DNA of 64,000 bases from an uncultured Bacteroidales bacterium (lineage in GTDB: Bacteria; Bacteroidota; Bacteroidia; Bacteroidales; CAIXZF01): assembly GCA_903923925.1 (NCBI GenBank), contig CAIXZF010000039.1:62001-126000 (forward strand). Direction: 5' to 3'. Made by a program: the position numbers and the translations under genes. Below are positions 6,466 to 14,575 of the stretch, in pieces. Every line of letters begins with the position of its first letter. Positions within the stretch are counted from its first letter, which is position 1. The notes under the pieces were generated by a model. That model made no database searches, was not told the DNA's origin, and saw only the letters and a list, made by a program, of their open reading frames with translations.

Positions 6466-8079
6466 ATATATCATTAACCAAAAGAACTAAAGATGAAGCT
6501 AAAGCACGCGAAGAAGCCATCAGGAAAAAACATGATTTTTATCGTATTACAACAAAAAACGGCAAGCTGGAAAAGCTGTTCATTACAAAGGTGAAGTTTA
6601 TTGATATGTTGAAGGACATGGGTTTTAGCCGTTATGATATTGATGAAGAAACCCACAAACTTATCCGATTGCAAGGGCGTAGGCTCGAAGAAGTAAATTC
6701 CACAACCATAGCAGATCACTTTTGCAAGTATGTAGACGAATTAGAAGAGTACGGTCACAAAGCCTATGAAGACGGCCTTGAAATTGAGATTATTATTGAT
6801 TCCGAAATTCTTAAAGAAAAAGTTTACAACAGTCTGGAAACCCTTTTTGGAACAGTACTTTTAAAACGAATGCGCATTGACGACCAGATTGTTTTCTGTC
6901 GTGATCTGAAAGGAATAAAGTACATTTTCTATCAAAATGGTTTTGTAGAAATTACAGCAGACAGCACGGAATTTAAGGAGTATGACCAGTTCAGGGCTAT
7001 GTATGGAAAAATCAGATCATTTCCCGGCCATACATTCAGGCAGATGATAAACAGGGCGACTTTCATACATTTTGCTGGAATGTAGCCAATAAGGATCCAG
7101 AGCGATTTAAAAGCCTTCAAACAATAATAGGTTACAACCTGCATAACTTCATGCGAGGCAAACTCTTTTGTACAATTTTTACTGACAGCAGGATATCAGA
7201 GGATGGAGAGGCCAACGGCAGAACCGGAAAAACATTGATTGTGCGTGGACTTGGCAATATGCTTAATACAGATGAACGTGCAACGGTATTTGTAGAAGTT
7301 AACGGAAAAGATTTCGACCCGAAAAATAAATTCAAGTTTTCACAATGTCGCCTGGACACACAGCTTATCCATATCAATGATATTTTCAAGAACTATGATA
7401 TTGATAATTCTTTCAACGACATAACGGATGGAATTAATGTTGACAAGAAGAACGATAAACCGTTCAAGATTTTTGCCAAGATGATCTTCAGTACAAACAA
7501 AACGATTCTGATCAACGGCGAAAGCTCGAAGGACAGGGTAAAGGTTTTCGAATTTGCCGATTATTACAGCAGCAAGTTCAGCCCTATCATGGAATTCAAA
7601 CAATGGTTTTTCGATGATTGGAATGCAATGGAATATGCTCGTTTCGACAGATTTATGATGGTTGTGTTGAAATGTATTTGAAGCATGGAGTAATTGAGGC
7701 CGGAACGATCAACCTTGAAGAAAAAACATTGGTTGACCATACAAGCCGAGATTTTATGAACTACATGAAAGATGTTTTTTCCCCTGGAGGCTTAACCTAC
7801 TACGATGATTCAGACGAAGAACACAAATACCCTTTTCACATTGAAGTTTCACCAGGGAGAGAAGTAGGCAAGAAAGCACTTTATGATTTTTATATGAAGC
7901 TCAATCCAGATTTGAACTGGTTAAAGCAGAAAAAGTTCACGAATTGGGTGAAGATGTTCGCAAAAAGCAAACACATTAAAATTGACGAAACCCGCAGCAA
8001 TGGAAAGGATTACCTGATATTTTCGGGATATGCCACAATCAGTGATCCACAGGAAAATGAAGAAAAACAACCTTTTTAA
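6462..8079 (+). pseudogene. Superfamily 3 helicase / replication protein, split by two frameshifts
   Basis: Three consecutive open frames (6462-7085, 7151-7681, 7618-8079) together read as one SF3 helicase. Frame 1 gives the N-terminal domain. Frame 2 has Walker A GEANGRTGKT (about 7205-7234), a motif B-like QLIHINDIF and motif C IFSTN. Frame 3 resumes with MYLKHGVIEAG. The reading frame slips by -1 near 7055 (a GGG run) and near 7665 (an AAA run). Restoring one G and one A gives exactly 540 codons, an intact 539-residue protein. No canonical XXXYYYZ slippery heptamer is present at either site, so programmed frameshifting is unlikely; sequencing error or inactivation are the alternatives. The helicase would unwind the viral origin. 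Confidence 0.75.
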
Positions 8080-8099
8080 GAACAAACTATTTATTTGAT

Positions 8100-8483
8100 A
8101 TGAAAAACGAGAAAGGAAAATTAACAGAAGCACTTAAATCTGCAAATAATTGGGCATTAAAGAATCTTGTCGGGAAAAAAGTTTATCAAAAAGATATCGA
8201 TAATTACATAAATCTTAATATTAGTGGTTTAAATCATGCAATTTATGCAAAAACATATTTTGAAAAAATAGAGATGATTTACAATGTTATTGAATTGATT
8301 GAAAAATCAACACTTTTTTCAATTGAAAAGGACAAAAAAGGTAGACCTGATATTAAAGCAATTTACAGATTTGTCTCAAACTGGAAATATAAAGGGAAGG
8401 AGTATTTTATTTACATAATTGTGAGGGAGGTAAAACAAGGGAAATTTTACTATGATCATGGCATTATAAAGGAAAAACCTTAA
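8100..8483 (+). CDS. LPD3/BECR-like phage protein
   Basis: 127 residues. The C-terminal half contains KGRPDIKAIYRFVSNWKYKGKEYFIYII followed by VREVKQGKFYYDHGI, a strand-rich pattern that resembles the large-polyvalent-protein-associated (LPD3) and related BECR-nuclease-associated domains of phage proteins. The match is from memory of the pattern and is tentative. The sequence is more AT-rich and lysine-rich than the helicase. A second protein of similar type lies at 9582-10013. Confidence 0.4.
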   Translation: MKNEKGKLTEALKSANNWALKNLVGKKVYQKDIDNYINLNISGLNHAIYAKTYFEKIEMIYNVIELIEKSTLFSIEKDKKGRPDIKAIYRFVSNWKYKGKEYFIYIIVREVKQGKFYYDHGIIKEKP

Positions 8484-8620
8484 CAAGTCCCTGAGACCAC
8501 TGTTAGTTGGGTTTTCAGCATTTATACCTGTTAAGGTTATCCAGCTACAAATGTACAAAATAAATAGGCATGGTAGTATAATTTTCAAAATAATTAACAC
8601 AGCACAAATAAACGAAAACA

Positions 8621-8797
8621 ATGGAACTAAAAGAATTTGCCCAGCTTGTAAAAAGCATGAGAGAAAACCAAAAAGAGTATTTCAAAACTCGGAGACCATC
8701 GGCAATGTATGCCAGCAAGGAGCTGGAAAGAAAGATTGACAAAGAAATTATCGCCATTTTAAAGCCACAGGAACAAACAGAAAATGAGTTATTTTAA
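8621..8797 (+). CDS. 58-residue conserved-looking small protein
   Basis: ATG at 8621, stop TAA at 8795-8797. The product begins MELKEFAQLVKSMRENQKEY and continues helical with TRRPSAMYASKELERKIDKEIIAILKP. Composition and regular helix pattern look coding; very similar short proteins occur near replication genes of Bacteroidota phages, as I recall, but no function is known. It sits 20 bp upstream of the next gene. Confidence 0.5.
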   Translation: MELKEFAQLVKSMRENQKEYFKTRRPSAMYASKELERKIDKEIIAILKPQEQTENELF

Positions 8798-8817
8798 CAA
8801 TCTATAAAAAGCAAACA

Positions 8818-9516
8818 ATGAGTTTATCAAATTATTTCATGATTAATCTTCCATATGGAATTGAACGCATGGAAGGAACAAATAGATGGGTAGCGTTTAA
8901 CAGAGAATATTTGCCTTTAGGATCCACTTTTGACACAGTAGGAAAACAAGTGTCAACTTATACTGAATACAAAGAAACAAGTGAGGAGGTACTTCTAAAG
9001 ATAGCAACATTAGACGATTGTACGTTTTTTAAGAAAAATGTAAAAAGCGGAGTAATAAATAAAGTTTGGTTTTATAATGATGCAACCAACCCTTTTAATG
9101 GTCAATCTATTACAGATAGGAAAATTCTTTGGGATAGATATATAAAAATATTAGAAATATTGTCTGAATTTACAATAGGATCTAGCATAAATCCAGTATT
9201 GGATCCTAGACAAGCGATTTTAGAACTTAAAGTATCATTTAATGATTTACCCAAAACAATTGACAATAGTTATTATGACCCTGGAAATAGGGCAATAAGT
9301 GCTGCTGTTTTTGGACAATGGCAAGTAGACAAATACGGTAATATGGATTTTAATAATGGCGAATATGTCATTGAACATGATCGTGTTTCGGAAGAAGATT
9401 GGATTGCACATTTGTTTACTAAACAATGGAATAACTGGAATGATTTTATTCCTGCATATTTTCAGGCATTGAAAAATAAAGGAGTACAAAATATTAGTAT
9501 TATCACTTTTTATTGA
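8818..9516 (+). CDS. Unknown 232-aa protein
   Basis: A 232-residue soluble protein with no signal peptide or membrane span and no domain I recognise. It is rich in aromatic residues and has an acidic stretch near the C-terminus (EHDRVSEEDWIAHLF). Codon use is more AT-rich than the helicase and late genes, which could mark a recently acquired accessory (moron) gene. A defence or anti-defence role would fit the location but is not supported by any motif. Confidence 0.5.
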   Translation: MSLSNYFMINLPYGIERMEGTNRWVAFNREYLPLGSTFDTVGKQVSTYTEYKETSEEVLLKIATLDDCTFFKKNVKSGVINKVWFYNDATNPFNGQSITDRKILWDRYIKILEILSEFTIGSSINPVLDPRQAILELKVSFNDLPKTIDNSYYDPGNRAISAAVFGQWQVDKYGNMDFNNGEYVIEHDRVSEEDWIAHLFTKQWNNWNDFIPAYFQALKNKGVQNISIITFY

Positions 9517-9581
9517 TTACCATAAAAGAATAACAAAATGAAAATCTTCGCTAAAAACAAAAACCAATTAAAACCAATAAA

Positions 9582-10013
9582 ATGAATGTTACAACAATTA
9601 AACACCTGATTAAGCTTAGCTTCACAAACAGGAGTAATGAAATGATAACCTTATCACTTGGAAAAGTAAAACCAGATCTGAGAGAAAAGCTACAAGTATT
9701 GGGAATTGATGTTAAAGGATTTGAGCATATAATAGATAATTTCGCAATCAGACACACGGTTTTAGGGCATGGCAACGCCAAAAAGGAAGAAGCCAGGGGA
9801 CTTTTACCCGTTACGTTGGATTGCCTGGAAATGATACCTGATATTATTTTAAATCCTGATTCAATTTCTATCGGCGGAAAAAACAAAATTGGGCGGTTGG
9901 TTATTCTCTACACGAAAAGGGTAAACGGTTTCATTGTTTATGTGGAAGAAATCAGGACAAAAAGAAAATTTCTTGCAATGCAAACAATGTATATAAAAAA
10001 AGCACCCCGGTAA
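9582..10013 (+). CDS. Phage BECR-fold nuclease-like protein (PBECR-type)
   Basis: 143 residues. The segment RHTVLGHGNAKKEEARGLLPVT (residues 57-78), followed by a GGKNKIGRLVILY strand and the C-terminal YVEEIRTKRKFLAMQTMY, follows the pattern of phage Barnase-EndoU-ColicinE5/D-RelE-like (PBECR) domains, with candidate catalytic His near the N-terminal helix and Glu/Arg in the final strands. Family members are found fused in phage polyvalent proteins and are predicted RNases. Here it stands alone at the end of the early cluster, just before the terminator. Confidence 0.5.
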   Translation: MNVTTIKHLIKLSFTNRSNEMITLSLGKVKPDLREKLQVLGIDVKGFEHIIDNFAIRHTVLGHGNAKKEEARGLLPVTLDCLEMIPDIILNPDSISIGGKNKIGRLVILYTKRVNGFIVYVEEIRTKRKFLAMQTMYIKKAPR

Positions 10014-10130
10014 ACCAAGATGCTTTTTAACAACGAGAAATGCCTAATGCCCTTCTCTTTACGTCCGTAACGGTTTTGTTACTACAAAGGTAATCAAATC
10101 ACCAAGCTGAAAGCAAATAAATATTTATCA

Positions 10131-10156
10131 AGCCTCCGGATTCGGGGGCTTTTTTT
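10131..10156 (+). terminator. Terminator of the early operon
   Basis: Stem AGCCTCCG (10131-10138), loop GATT, stem CGGGGGCT (10143-10150, one G-T wobble) and a run of seven T. It lies 117 bp after the last early gene. Confidence 0.8.
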
Positions 10157-10162
10157 ATAATC

Positions 10163-10497
10163 AGTGCAAATCAAATGAAAATAGTGTAAAAAACATCAAA
10201 AATCTTGCTTTTTTAATCCTTTTCCGGGCTGTTTTTAAAAAATATTATAAATTTTACTTTACTTATAAAAGCTATGCACTTGTGCACTTTTAAATATAAG
10301 TAAATAAAAATCAATCAATTAAACAGTGCAAATCATGAATTTAGATTTGCACTCAATTTGCACTTATGCACTGAGCAGTGCAAATCATTTTCCGAAAAGT
10401 GCATATAAAAGCCGTTTTAGTGCAAATCAAAAACCTATTTGCACTGCATTAAAATACTGATATTTAAATCGTTACAACAAAACAGTGCATAAGTGCA
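10163..10497. repeat. Cluster of 13 AGTGCA/TGCACT motifs (iteron-like)
   Basis: The 10-mer AGTGCAAATC occurs in direct orientation at 10163, 10325, 10377 and 10419. Its complement occurs at 10344-10353, with shorter inverted forms ATTTGCACT at 10356 and 10437. AGTGCA or TGCACT cores also occur near 10275, 10283, 10366, 10398, 10484 and 10492. Several are paired head-to-tail or head-to-head, such as 10366-10386. The density in about 335 bp is far above chance. It resembles iterons of a replication origin, or a multi-site operator. Confidence 0.7.
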
Positions 10498-10600
10498 TAA
10501 CTTTTCCACTATTATTGATAACACATAGCAATTCAGAAGAAAAACAGAATGCCTATCAATTAGGCTGTTTTTAACTTAAAGTAAAGCTTTAAGTAAAAGC

Positions 10601-10631
10601 TTGCAAACATCTGTTAATTAATATATATTTG
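10601..10631 (+). promoter_or_regulatory. Late (structural operon) promoter
   Basis: TTG at 10601-10603, a 20-base spacer and TATATTTG at 10624-10631: an exact Bacteroidota primary-sigma promoter. The first late gene begins 117 bases downstream, leaving a long leader. Confidence 0.65.
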
Positions 10632-10748
10632 TGCTTCTAAAAGTTAACAAAAGCATATTTCGGATGACATTTGATTATGATTATCAAAAAATGTTTGCAG
10701 TTGACTTTGTTAATGCACATAAAACAACAATAATTAACAACTATCAAC

Positions 10749-11246
10749 ATGTTGCAAATCAACGAATTCAAATGGCTAGCCAGTAAAAACCCCGGTATTA
10801 GATTAACTGATCCGGAAGTTGATCGTATTGCAGGTGACTATGAGGAGTTAACCGGCACAACGGAAGTTATGGACTTCAGAAAATTCTTCTGGAATGTTTA
10901 TGATATTGCCATTAGCCGCCTTCACAAAACGAAAACTAATCAGGAGCCAGCACAATTTGAAATCCAATACAAGGAACTGAAAACCTTGTGTGAACACCTG
11001 GAACAAAAAGCACTTGACCTGGAGGCAATAAACAGCCAGCTTGTTAAAGATTCTGCGGAGTTATCAAAAATCCGTGAGCATTTCGATGCATATCTATTTG
11101 TAGCTACTAAGGTTTCAGGTGGCAGAGTGAAAGATTTATTAAGCCTGTTCACCTGGATGAAAGATGTTTTAATTCATCTTACAGGCGGAAAATTTGCAAT
11201 AACACCGGCACAAATAGAAGCCTATAAAGCTGCACAAAATGGATGA
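10749..11246 (+). CDS. Coiled-coil protein, first gene of the late operon (unknown)
   Basis: 165 residues. Residues 75-115 (IQYKELKTLCEHLEQKALDLEAINSQLVK...) are predicted coiled coil. A helical C-terminal region follows (DLLSLFTWMKDVLIHLTGG). No membrane span and no named family. Its stop overlaps the next start by 8 bp. Possible virion or assembly protein by location. Confidence 0.5.
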   Translation: MLQINEFKWLASKNPGIRLTDPEVDRIAGDYEELTGTTEVMDFRKFFWNVYDIAISRLHKTKTNQEPAQFEIQYKELKTLCEHLEQKALDLEAINSQLVKDSAELSKIREHFDAYLFVATKVSGGRVKDLLSLFTWMKDVLIHLTGGKFAITPAQIEAYKAAQNG

Positions 11247-11553
11247 TTATATCGATTTTTCAAAACAGACAGATCCGCCTCAATTTGAAATTTCCATGAT
11301 TGACGTTGACAGGGATCAATTAAAAGAACTTTTGCGGCAGAACAAGGAAATGAAAGAAGATCTTGCCAAGATCGTGAAAGTCGGCAATATCTTTTATGCT
11401 AAGCTTGGTAAGATTGACATGAAGAATCCAAACTTTGTGATGCTGGCAACCAAAATACCATCTCTGATCGAGTATTTTAAAAAAGATACCGAGCTACAGG
11501 AACTTATAACATTTGAAAATGTTCAACGCTTAAATGAATTGTATGGACGGTGA
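11239..11553 (+). CDS. Small helical protein, unknown
   Basis: 104 residues, helical throughout (MIDVDRDQLKELLRQNKEMKEDLAKIVKVG), with coiled-coil character at residues 20-45. It overlaps both neighbours by about 8-11 bp. No domain recognised; assembly or scaffold role is possible from position. Confidence 0.5.
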   Translation: MDDYIDFSKQTDPPQFEISMIDVDRDQLKELLRQNKEMKEDLAKIVKVGNIFYAKLGKIDMKNPNFVMLATKIPSLIEYFKKDTELQELITFENVQRLNELYGR

Positions 11554-12142
11554 TTATTCAAAAATAAAGCCTTCTAATGATGATATTTTTGCATTACTAG
11601 GTGAAGCTACAGCTCCAAAACAGTCTACAGCTCAAATTATTGAAGACCTGGAACAACAGCAACCGGAGATACATGTTAATTCAGAAGATTTTCAGCCTGA
11701 AGAACCGGTAAATCCAATTTCAGATGAACAGCCGCCAATTCAGCCACCAAAACCTTTATCCTATTACAAAGCTGAAGCTGAGGCAATAATTCATTTTATT
11801 GATGGAATTTCTAAGGCCTACCTTCCAACACTTTACAGGAAAAAGCTCTTTACACTTGATGAATACAATGAAGCAAAGGCACTTGTACAACGTGTTTGGG
11901 ATCGTAAGGATAATGTTATTGCAGATTTTACCGACAGGGAACAATACCTGTATGAAAAAATGCAGCAACTTGAAGGCCAGGTAAACGACATTCCACTTTC
12001 CCAGGCTGAAAAGGATATCATTATTGAACCACTTGCTGAAGTGTTGCAAAAACATGGCGGACAAACATCTCCTGAAGGTCGCCTGGCATTTGCTTGTTTA
12101 ACAGTGTTAGGCTTGCGCATCCTGCCAATTTTATCAAGATGA
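11543..12142 (+). CDS. Proline-rich/helical protein with hydrophobic C-terminus, unknown
   Basis: About 199 residues from the ATG at 11543 (an ATG at 11534 is also in frame). Residues 30-75 are acidic and proline-rich, likely disordered (PEEPVNPISDEQPPIQPPKP). Residues 75-165 are helical. The last 20 residues (RLAFACLTVLGLRILPILSR) are hydrophobic and could associate with a membrane. Its TGA overlaps the ATPase ATG (ATGA, 12139-12142), linking it to packaging. No family recognised. Confidence 0.5.
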   Translation: MDGDYSKIKPSNDDIFALLGEATAPKQSTAQIIEDLEQQQPEIHVNSEDFQPEEPVNPISDEQPPIQPPKPLSYYKAEAEAIIHFIDGISKAYLPTLYRKKLFTLDEYNEAKALVQRVWDRKDNVIADFTDREQYLYEKMQQLEGQVNDIPLSQAEKDIIIEPLAEVLQKHGGQTSPEGRLAFACLTVLGLRILPILSR

Positions 12143-12696
12143 GAATAAACTATGTTACCGGGATATTGGGCAGAAGAGGAAGCGGAAAAACCTTTCTGAT
12201 TCAAAAAATAATTGCAGCCTACCGGGACAAACACCCGATGAAAAAGATTTTGATTGTTGAAAAATTTGGTTCTCAGGATTACATGGAATTGCCAATCATA
12301 ACCCCGGACCATATTAAAAGGTGGTCTGGAGCTGGCACATACCGGGTTTGTGGCCGTCCTGATCCTATTCACCATGCAATCTCAAATCATTTATACAATG
12401 CCTGTATTATTATTGAAGATGCCACAAGGTTTATTTCAAAGAATCTCACAGAGGATGTAAGGGATTTCATAATAGATTCAAAGCAGAAAAACCTTGATAT
12501 CGTAATGGTATTCCACGGATTTTCCAGCGTACCACCAGAAATATTAAAGTACATTGATATCCTGACCATTTTCAAATGTGATCACCCAAAATGCAGGAAA
12601 CCCATTTTATCAGAGTACGACAGAATTCTGGAATCATATACCGAGGTAATGAAAAGTAAAAACATTCACGCAAACAAAACGATTCAACTGTATTAA
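12139..12696 (+). CDS. A32/FtsK-HerA-like genome packaging ATPase
   Basis: 185 residues from the ATG at 12139, which overlaps the upstream stop; an ATG at 12094 would give a non-conserved extension. Walker A GRRGSGKT lies at residues 11-18. Walker B is CIIIED at residues 89-94. A QKNLDIVMVFHG segment (116-127) matches the sensor strand typical of small packaging ATPases. A CDHPKC pair follows near residues 147-152. Tailless double-jelly-roll and single-jelly-roll viruses use such compact ATPases to pump DNA into preformed capsids; tailed phages use much larger terminases. Zot/FtsK-like ATPases of filamentous phages are the main alternative, but the neighbouring genes do not fit that. Confidence 0.75.
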   Translation: MRINYVTGILGRRGSGKTFLIQKIIAAYRDKHPMKKILIVEKFGSQDYMELPIITPDHIKRWSGAGTYRVCGRPDPIHHAISNHLYNACIIIEDATRFISKNLTEDVRDFIIDSKQKNLDIVMVFHGFSSVPPEILKYIDILTIFKCDHPKCRKPILSEYDRILESYTEVMKSKNIHANKTIQLY

Positions 12697-12697
12697 T

Positions 12698-13144
12698 ATG
12701 GATGATAATATTCGATATTTCAAGGTAACACCACACAAAGATTCATATAAGGGCTTCAAATTAAGGCCATCGAAGCAAAAGAGCTGTAAATATGTTCAAT
12801 TGCATAGATCAAGCCGTATCATTGAATACAATGTTGAATTCTTCAACCGGTTAAACCAGTACCAGGAATATTTCATGTTGGAATGGTGTATCCGCAATAG
12901 GATGATACGTGATGAATACCAATGCGATTTAAAAACCAAAGCCCTGTATTTATCTAAAGGCTTTGAAATAAGGCACATTTACGAAATGTTTGGGAGTATG
13001 CGCTTTGGTTCAATAGCGGCAAGACAAAACAGAATTGATAACCTTTTTCATGGCAAAAAGGAACCGGATATCTCATTTGCTCCCAGTACCATATATTACA
13101 ATATTTCCGACTTTCTTCACAGGCTATGGAAGAAAAACCAATAA
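12698..13144 (+). CDS. Unknown basic protein (148 aa)
   Basis: A strongly basic, aromatic-rich 148-residue protein beginning 1 bp after the ATPase. No signal peptide, membrane span or familiar motif. The basic, Tyr-rich composition and location would fit a nucleic-acid-binding virion or vertex protein; this is inference. It overlaps the next gene by 19 bp. Confidence 0.5.
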   Translation: MDDNIRYFKVTPHKDSYKGFKLRPSKQKSCKYVQLHRSSRIIEYNVEFFNRLNQYQEYFMLEWCIRNRMIRDEYQCDLKTKALYLSKGFEIRHIYEMFGSMRFGSIAARQNRIDNLFHGKKEPDISFAPSTIYYNISDFLHRLWKKNQ

Positions 13145-13311
13145 CGCCCCATGCAATGACGAAAAAGGAACTTGCTGCCTTATATGGCATCAGTCCCAAA
13201 GTCTTCGCTCATTGGCTAAAAAAACACATTCAGGAAATAGGACAACCGACAGGATATTATTTTAATCCTGGTCAGGTAAAAAAGATATTTGAACGTTTTG
13301 ATACACCCTGA
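13126..13311 (+). CDS. DUF4248-like small HTH protein
   Basis: 61 residues. MTKKELAALYGISPKVFAHWLKK followed by a FNPGQVKKIFERF end is the pattern of the Bacteroidota DUF4248/excisionase-like winged-helix family, in which the second helix is the likely DNA-reading helix. It overlaps the previous gene by 19 bp and precedes a 126-bp gap holding a perfect palindrome. A late-gene regulator acting on that palindrome is an attractive guess. Confidence 0.65.
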   Translation: MEEKPITPHAMTKKELAALYGISPKVFAHWLKKHIQEIGQPTGYYFNPGQVKKIFERFDTP

Positions 13312-13341
13312 TTTGTACTAATATCAATCATTTCAGGCGAT

Positions 13342-13397
13342 TTGTTTACAGTTGTAAACAATCCATGTATAGTAAGATTTGTAATGATATAGTTTTG
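13342..13397 (+). promoter_or_regulatory. Palindromic operator and promoter candidate before the capsid genes
   Basis: Bases 13342-13361 form a perfect inverted repeat: TTGTTTACA, two bases, TGTAAACAA. The TTG at 13352-13354 lies in the palindrome and is 18 bases from TAAGATTTG (13373-13381), a near-consensus -7 element; TAGTTTTG at 13390-13397 is an exact -7 element without a placed -33. A regulator bound to the palindrome would block or place polymerase for the genes from 13438 on. Confidence 0.5.
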
Positions 13398-13437
13398 ATG
13401 GTCAATTCAAAAAATATCAAATCAATCTCACTTAACC

Positions 13438-13638
13438 ATGGATGCAATTAATCTTAACCCCGGCATTTCAACAGGAAAAGTTCTGAATGTAAAAAACATT
13501 CTTACTACTACTGCAATTGTATTGCTTGTACTGTTCTTAATGTCGATGATTTTTCAGAGCGCACTCACCATAAAGGATAATAGCGGCAACGTTACCGGAA
13601 GTGCAAATTTCAACTTCACCCCGAAGTGGAAGAAATAA
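13438..13638 (+). CDS. Small single-span virion membrane protein candidate
   Basis: 66 residues with one membrane helix at about residues 22-46 (LTTTAIVLLVLFLMSMIFQS), a short N-terminal tail and a C-terminal hydrophilic part with alternating polar residues. Directly precedes the capsid candidate. Small single-span proteins next to the capsid gene are typical of membrane-containing tailless viruses. Confidence 0.55.
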   Translation: MDAINLNPGISTGKVLNVKNILTTTAIVLLVLFLMSMIFQSALTIKDNSGNVTGSANFNFTPKWKK

Positions 13639-13692
13639 TCTAAATCAACACCCAGTAAACAAAACATCTCAAATTTCAACACAGAATTCAAA

Positions 13693-14559
13693 ATGAAAAA
13701 TTTAAAGAAAATTTTATATGCCTTTGCAGCCCTTATCGCTGTTATGGCTGCATTTGGTTTTTTACCTATTGCAAGCGCATCCGTGGCTATTGGTCCCGGT
13801 TTAATCAGTCTTGGTGATCTGGAAAACCAGGCACGCAGAGATTTATCCTCATTCGAAGGCGGTCATTCTGTCGGCGGTTATTATGGTCAAAATGATGACC
13901 TTTTAGATTTCGCTGGCTATGGAAGTAATTTCCTTAATTTGCCTTTGGAAGATCGTATTTATACAATGACCTTAACCAATGCCAATGCAGCAACCAGAGT
14001 TGCGCTTTTGTCACCAGGATATCTTTATTCTCCAAACACGACTATGAGCGGCGTTCCTTTAACGGGAGCATTCAATGATGCAAATGGTGCAGCTGGCCTT
14101 TCGGCTTCAGGAACACCAACCGCAATTGAAGAGTTTTACGCTTATATTATGAGCGCACCAACACAGGTTGCACGTATTAAAATTACCTCTACCGTGGCTA
14201 CACAGATTGCACAACAGATTACCGTACAACCTATGTCTCCATTTAATGTTTTAGAATCAAGAAACCTCACTCCAGGAGGATTTTCTGACCAATACGTATT
14301 CCAGGATAAAGTAGTAGTATTTGAAGTACACAACCTGATTTTCTCTAAAACGAATAAAATTATTTATCCGATTGTAGGATCTTCAACCTGTACCATATCA
14401 TTCTATTGTGGCGCAAGTTTGAACACCAGTAAAACACTCGAAAGTCGCATTGGTGAAGCACGCAACACCGTAGCCGGAGCCTTAGCTTCAGGAAGTGTAA
14501 TTCCTTCAACTGCAATGCCAACACGCATAAAAGCTGCAAACGAACGCAGCGGTCGATAA
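13693..14559 (+). CDS. Major capsid protein candidate
   Basis: 288 residues. Residues 7-30 form a hydrophobic segment resembling a signal peptide or anchor. The remainder is Ala/Ser/Thr-rich and strand-rich with few charged residues, ending in an Arg-rich tail. There is no enzymatic motif. Length falls in the range of small double-jelly-roll capsid proteins such as PM2 P2. It is preceded by its own gap and regulatory site, sits two genes from the DNA-regulator gene and just downstream of the packaging ATPase, and is followed by membrane proteins. I assign it as capsid by exclusion and position, not by a sequence match. An alternative is an abundant minor or spike-base protein. Confidence 0.5.
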   Translation: MKNLKKILYAFAALIAVMAAFGFLPIASASVAIGPGLISLGDLENQARRDLSSFEGGHSVGGYYGQNDDLLDFAGYGSNFLNLPLEDRIYTMTLTNANAATRVALLSPGYLYSPNTTMSGVPLTGAFNDANGAAGLSASGTPTAIEEFYAYIMSAPTQVARIKITSTVATQIAQQITVQPMSPFNVLESRNLTPGGFSDQYVFQDKVVVFEVHNLIFSKTNKIIYPIVGSSTCTISFYCGASLNTSKTLESRIGEARNTVAGALASGSVIPSTAMPTRIKAANERSGR

Positions 14560-14575
14560 TAACCCCCCCCAGCAG

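Larger units (their letters stand above)
10014..10748. other. 735-bp non-coding early/late boundary region
   Basis: No plausible gene. It contains a rho-independent terminator (10131-10156), a dense cluster of AGTGCA/TGCACT motifs (10163-10497), an AT-rich tract and a consensus promoter (10601-10631) firing into the structural operon. It is the only large gap in the provirus and the best candidate for the replication origin. Confidence 0.7.

Noticed and set aside
7040..7681. Programmed -1 ribosomal frameshifting in the helicase
   Set aside because: Neither break has an XXXYYYZ heptamer or an obvious following pseudoknot, and two such sites in one gene would be exceptional.
10014..10748. CRISPR array in the repeat-rich gap
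   Set aside because: The motifs are about 10 bp, occur in both orientations and are irregularly spaced; there are no uniform spacers and no cas genes.
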